From Phalacrocorax aristotelis (lineage: Eukaryota; Chordata; Aves; Suliformes; Phalacrocoracidae), in contig NC_134284.1 in NCBI RefSeq assembly GCF_949628215.1, positions 2,666,001 to 2,730,000 on the forward strand: 64,000 bases of DNA. Reading direction: 5' to 3'. A program made the translations under genes and the position numbers. This document shows, piece after piece, positions 60,001 to 64,000 of this stretch; positions within the stretch are counted from its first letter, which is position 1, and every line of letters begins with the position of its first letter. Below the pieces are notes generated by a model. The model was given only the letters and a program-made list of their open reading frames with translations. It did not search any database and was not told the origin of the DNA.

Positions 60001-61130
60001 TTAAAGAAAACTGATTAAAGAGAAATTAGGTTTATTTGTGGAGGATAAGGCTAGCTCTAGTAATTAAACACAATGGTCCAATATACGGCACAGGGAATTG
60101 CAGACTACTCAAACTGGACGCATGCAGGAGGAAAAGTAATGGTCTGTACACAGCTCTTGGCTTTGCAACCATATTTCTGTCATAAATGCAAAATCGCACT
60201 TCTGGTGGATGACGGTAACAAACCCTTTTTTGAATTTCTGAACATTTCTTGCATGTTGTGCCCTGAAATCTTCCCCCTTTAGCTGAGTAGGTGCTCACCA
60301 GCTGGGGTGAAGTCAGAGTCAGCTTCCAGTCAGAAGGCAATCGTTCACTCACTTTAAAGGTCAGAGTTCAATATCTAAAATTTACTATTTGAGCAGAAAT
60401 TTACTTTAAAACTTTTTTTTCCTACTCAGACTACCCAAGGGATTGCTTTGAGATTTTTCAGCTCTCCAAAGGGAATTCCAGAGATGGTCTTTACATCATC
60501 CAACCAAAGGAGGACCCAATTGTTGTCTCTTGTAACATGCAGGATGGTGGCTGGACAGTAATCCAGCACATTACAGCCAACAGCACTGTTGACTTTGATA
60601 GGACCTGGCAGGATTACAAATACGGATTTGGCTCCGTTCATGACAATCACTGGTTAGGAAATGAATATATGCATCAGTTAACTAGCAGCTCTGTGCAATA
60701 TGTACTTGGAGTTAAACTTGTAAACCTAAACGCTGAAGTCAAATGGGGACACTACGAACCATTCCTTATTGAAGATGAAGAGTCTCAATACCGAATCAGG
60801 GTTGGTTTATACAAAGGCAACGCCACTGATGCTCTGACCCTGGACACGGAAGCTTATCTCCATGATAACCAGAAGTTCACTACCAAGGACAGAGACAACG
60901 ACAATTATTTTCAGAATTGTGCTAAATTGGAACACAATGGCGTTGCTGGAGGAGGCTGGTGGTACGATGCGTGCGCCGGAGCAAATCTAAACCGTAGGAA
61001 CGTGATATACTGGCAAAAGGACTGCAACAAGCAACGCGTGTGCAAGTTTGCATGGATGATGATCAAACCCGTTGACCACAGCCTCTCATATCAAACCAAA
61101 CCCTGTCCGTGTCAGAAAACTGAACTGTAG
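56932..61130 (+). CDS. Secreted fibrinogen-related-domain protein (fibrinogen-like 1-like)
   Basis: Exons 56932-57079 and 60430-61130 join through a phase-1 intron (AAG|GTACTC ... TACTCAG|AC) into 282 residues. Residues 1 to about 22 are a signal peptide (LWTSSAGFILFLLSHC). A 27-residue linker without coiled coil follows. Residues 50-263 are a fibrinogen C-terminal-like domain: YPRDC, DPIVVSC, GGWTVIQ, WLGNEYMHQLT, the calcium loop DRDND (203-207) and NCA...GGGWWYDAC with ANLN. Such proteins are extracellular and bind acetylated sugars or protein receptors. N100 (NST) and N180 (NAT) are possible glycosylation sites. Cysteines pair as usual at 55/84 and 213/231. C248/C254 and C275/C277 are additional. 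The whole domain sits in one exon, as in FGL2, but the calcium loop is most like FGL1. The orthology name is uncertain, and an unseen exon in the 3.35-kb intron is possible. Confidence 0.88.
58020..58960 (+). mobile_element. Ancient CR1-type LINE fragment
   Basis: A decayed motif-A block (SLDFYKAYDTILH at about 58027-58065) is followed by a block reading NAILERINRA near 58420-58450. This corresponds to the [11 protein letters not shown] region of CR1 ORF2. A weaker tail near 58910-58945 resembles the CR1 3' region. The order is right for one plus-strand copy with deletions. It is much older than the 50-52 kb copy; borders are approximate. Confidence 0.5.
59721..59764. repeat. TA/CA microsatellite
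   Basis: Compound (TA)n-(CA)n-(TA)n tract, 44 bp, likely polymorphic in length. Confidence 0.92.
60430..61130 (+). CDS. Fibrinogen-like gene, exon encoding the whole FReD
   Basis: The 701-bp open exon runs from the TTTTTTTTCCTACTCAG acceptor to TAG. It encodes residues 50 (split codon) to 282, the full fibrinogen-related domain plus a C-terminal tail ending PCPCQKTEL. It has no frame break or internal stop. Confidence 0.95.
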
Positions 61131-62470
61131 ATAAGCCATGTGTACTTTCAAAGGAACTTGGATTCTTTGTCCAGTCACTGAGGTGAACTCACACTCACTG
61201 AATGATCGCACTAAGTAATCATAACTGAAAATTTAATTTGGGCCTCTGCAAAGGCTTTATGATAGCATTTCATCCCGGACACAGACATTTACCAACCACA
61301 CAAGTGAGAAGTCACTGTTAGAAACTGAGGCCTCTACCAGAAGATGTAAATAATTATTTTTATAGTATTTTAGCCACGAGAGGAGTCAGGTATGAAATTC
61401 TGGATATGATGTCTTATACAAGATATATGAGAATATATATGCATTGCAGAAGCTTTTGCTCCAGTATGAATGTTCACGGTTGATCTCCTATAATTGCATA
61501 CCTTCACATATCGTGCAGGAAGAAAATGTCCAGTGAAGTACCTACATTTACAAAATGCATATTGGAGAGTTTTGTGTACCACAGGGCAGCATCAGGCATT
61601 TCCTTTTTACCTTTAGTGAAAGTGAAAGGTATTTTAATATATAAAATTGAAATTAGCCCTCACCTCCCATAGCTTCTTTTCCCCTTCATTAACTCTTTAT
61701 CTCTACTTCTTAATGATACACAATGAAGTATTCAGCATAAGCTTTTCTTCCTTCTTTTTAGAACGCCCAGAGCTAATGGGATCGTCAGCTTTCCCGTTTA
61801 AAGCTACTAACCCAAAGCTTACAACTCCTCTGATTTTTTTTCCCCAAGAAACTCAGTGAACACACTTTTAAAAAGATCAGATTGATTTTGCAATTGTTTA
61901 CTTATTGCTCCATTTTTTTGCTGAATATTACTCCACTTCGTTTACCACGGTTTGACTGTTGCTTCCCCGGGTTCCATGATGTGCTTCAGCTTTCTCTTTT
62001 TTTAATACCACAGCGAGAAAAGGAGAGAATGTTGGCTTTACTTCACATTTGCTAGCTTCAATTTTTTTGGCACTCAACCTTGACGTTATTTAAACAGTGC
62101 CTTGTTTTCTGGATATAAAATAGAGAATATTTCAATTTAATAATAAATTCACCTGTTTTAAAAAAATAAATAAAAGGATTTCAGTTTTGATAACATTGAA
62201 GACATCATTTTCTTTTACAGCTGTTTGGGTTACTTCACACGTTTCTGTATCATTAGAATGGCTGAGTGGCAACTGAAGAGTTTGCACTGTTGCATTTTAC
62301 TATTGTCAGGATAATAACGAGAATATCTTGTATGTTTTCTTAGATAGTTCAGTTACAGAAACTCAACCAACAGATACCGGCAAACTCCTGCTTTTTAATT
62401 TAAAAATGGAACTGCACAATTTCCATGAAAACTAATTTGCAGAAAATAAATTGTATTGTGTTTTGAGAAG
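61131..62470 (+). other. 3'UTR of the fibrinogen-like gene (inferred)
   Basis: This is AT-rich non-coding sequence after the stop, with a cluster of AATAAA hexamers at 62142-62174 and one at 62445. Confidence 0.5.
62445..62450 (+). terminator. Candidate polyadenylation signal of the fibrinogen-like gene
   Basis: AATAAA followed immediately by TTGTATTGTGTTTTGAG, a U/GU-rich element of the kind found downstream of cleavage sites. The hexamers at 62142, 62165 and 62169 are alternatives. Confidence 0.45.
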
Positions 62471-62474
62471 ACCA

Positions 62475-64000
62475 AGACTGCCAGGATTACTTAAGAAGAT
62501 AAATTAATTGGGAAGTGGGAAAGCCAAGAAAGCAATTTTTATTCTTTACAGTGCACTGCAAAATTTTCAGAAACAGGTACAGATACGTTATGTGGGCGAG
62601 GCCAATATAGCATATTTGTCCTTTTTGCAGCATCTTTTTCCCCCTGAAATTTTGTTCAAAGACAGAAGTGTGATAAGGGAAGAAATGGACAGTACCTGAA
62701 TTGAGTTTATGTCATTGAGTCAATTTAATGTGTGTTCTGCTGTAACTCTATCAGGACACCTCCAAAGTTGTAGTGAGGATACGATAAAATCACCCGAGTG
62801 CCACCAGTCTCACATAGCTTTTATTTGAATTCCCGCCCATATAGCCAGATTCTCACACACCTTCCAAAAGCGTGTTTTGAATAATCTTGACATGGAAGTG
62901 CACAACTGAAAGCCAGCAGGCTGCATCTGATCCTCAACGGCAAGTATCCCGCTCTGCAGCTCACCCTTGGCCTGTTTCGGAGGGTTTTGGAGGAAAGGAC
63001 TCTGAGAATATCCTGTACGAATGACTCGGGCACCAGCAGCCCCAGTCCAGCTGCCCAGTTTTGGAGGCACTCTCTAGTATTAACTGGAGCCCTAAAAGCT
63101 ATGCTGACACTGAATTCCAGTATGGGAATTAGATTAAAATGTAATAAAAACCCATAACAACAGGTCTCCAAGCAAAAACAAGACAGAAAAATGAATCCAA
63201 CTCAAAGCCATTTAATAGAACTCAGGGACTGTGGTACATTCTGCACTTCTAAACAAAGTATGGATGGAAATGACTACTGGAGCTGGATTTGGGACTAAGT
63301 AGTAGATGGACATAAGTAAGAATATTCCAATACACCCACCAGCACTTCTTTCTAAAGCTCCTAAAGAGAAGGACGTAGGGCCTCAAAAAGCGGACTAAAT
63401 TCTGCTTCGTAATTCCTTGGCAAAAGGCTGTCTTAACTGAACAGGTTTTTTTTCCTCCATCACTGAACCTTAATCACCAAATACCCAGAACAATGCTGAA
63501 AGCAGCTGGCCGTCAACACTGAATCAGCAGAATCACAGGCTGAAACATGGGGGTTTCTATTCTGTCTACTATTTTCTTTTACCTTTCACATTTTTCCTAT
63601 CCTCTCTCTCTCTTAGCCTTTCCTGATTATCAGCCTCCTGCACAGACTTGAAGAAAGGAGATGGGTCCTCCCAAGAATATCGAATGGAAAAAGTTTATTT
63701 GGTCAAAAGCATTGAATACCGTGCATCAATAAATTAGCAACATTACTTGCCTAGGCTCATTCTTTCTCCTATAATTAACAAAACCAAGAGTCCTTTAGTC
63801 ACTCTCATGTCTTCTGCATTTCAGAAGGCATCAGGACCCAAGCAGAATGGGGGGGGAAGGAGCTGAATCCAGCCGCACTCCGCAGCTGGTATCCTCCACC
63901 GAACCCTCTCTCCACTCTTCCTCTTGTAGCTGCCCGATGAATTGCACATCCAAGGAGGCCTTATGTACGCATAGGCTAACCACAACTGTCTGGCCTCCAC
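62475..64000. other. Unassigned sequence at the right edge
   Basis: No gene was recognised. A minus-strand AATAAA (complement of 62820-62825) sits at the left end of overlapping minus-strand frames of 86 and 116 codons (62810-63171). This could be a 3' end of a minus-strand transcript or chance. By synteny, CHRM5/AVEN/RYR3-type genes would be expected beyond the window; this is inference. Confidence 0.35.

Larger units (their letters stand above)
57080..60429 (+). other. Intron of the fibrinogen-like gene
   Basis: A 3.35-kb GT...AG intron with an acceptor preceded by a T8 tract. It contains a CR1-like fossil and an AT/CA microsatellite. No coiled-coil exon was recognised. Confidence 0.7.

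Overview
The window is vertebrate nuclear DNA: AT-rich, with spliced genes, a promoter CpG island, polyadenylation signals and interspersed repeats. A long CR1 LINE ending in the CR1 3' signature, plus an LTR of a type I recall as common in neoavian birds, points to a bird, probably Neoaves rather than a galliform. This assignment is inference from repeats and gene content; no species marker was tested.

Three protein-coding genes lie on the + strand. (1) KATNBL1 has nine coding exons from 6001 to 13000, giving a 303-residue protein close to the mammalian length. Its non-coding first exon and promoter are probably left of the window. (2) EMC7 has five coding exons from 29954 to 38325, giving 246 residues, and starts in the only clear CpG island of the window. 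(3) A secreted fibrinogen-related-domain protein has two recognised coding exons, 56932-57079 and 60430-61130, giving 282 residues. The adjacency KATNBL1 -> EMC7 in the same orientation matches mammalian 15q14-type synteny. For all three genes I set exon borders by hand, requiring GT/AG sites, continuous reading phase and agreement with the known family sequence.

Layout: 1-5986 presumed KATNBL1 intron 1; 5987-13000 KATNBL1 coding part; 13001-about 15260 KATNBL1 3'UTR; about 15260-29650 intergenic DNA without recognisable genes; 29660-30530 EMC7 CpG island; 29954-38615 EMC7 with an ancient CR1-type fragment in intron 2; 38616-56700 a repeat-bearing intergenic stretch with a candidate minus-strand LTR (42493-42883), a degraded minus-strand CR1 3' fragment (about 47880-48090), a long broken plus-strand CR1 (about 50445-52497) and a solo LTR with a perfect 5-bp target duplication (55285-55880); 56932-about 62470 the fibrinogen-like gene with another old CR1-like fragment in its intron; and 62475-64000 unassigned sequence.

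The genes do not form a pathway: KATNBL1 acts with the microtubule-severing katanin system, EMC7 is a subunit of the ER membrane protein insertase, and the third gene encodes an extracellular lectin-like protein. I see no operon-like or defence system. The most unusual item is the fibrinogen-like protein: its domain lies in one exon, its C-terminal pocket region is shortened and carries an extra cysteine pair, and no coiled-coil segment is visible.
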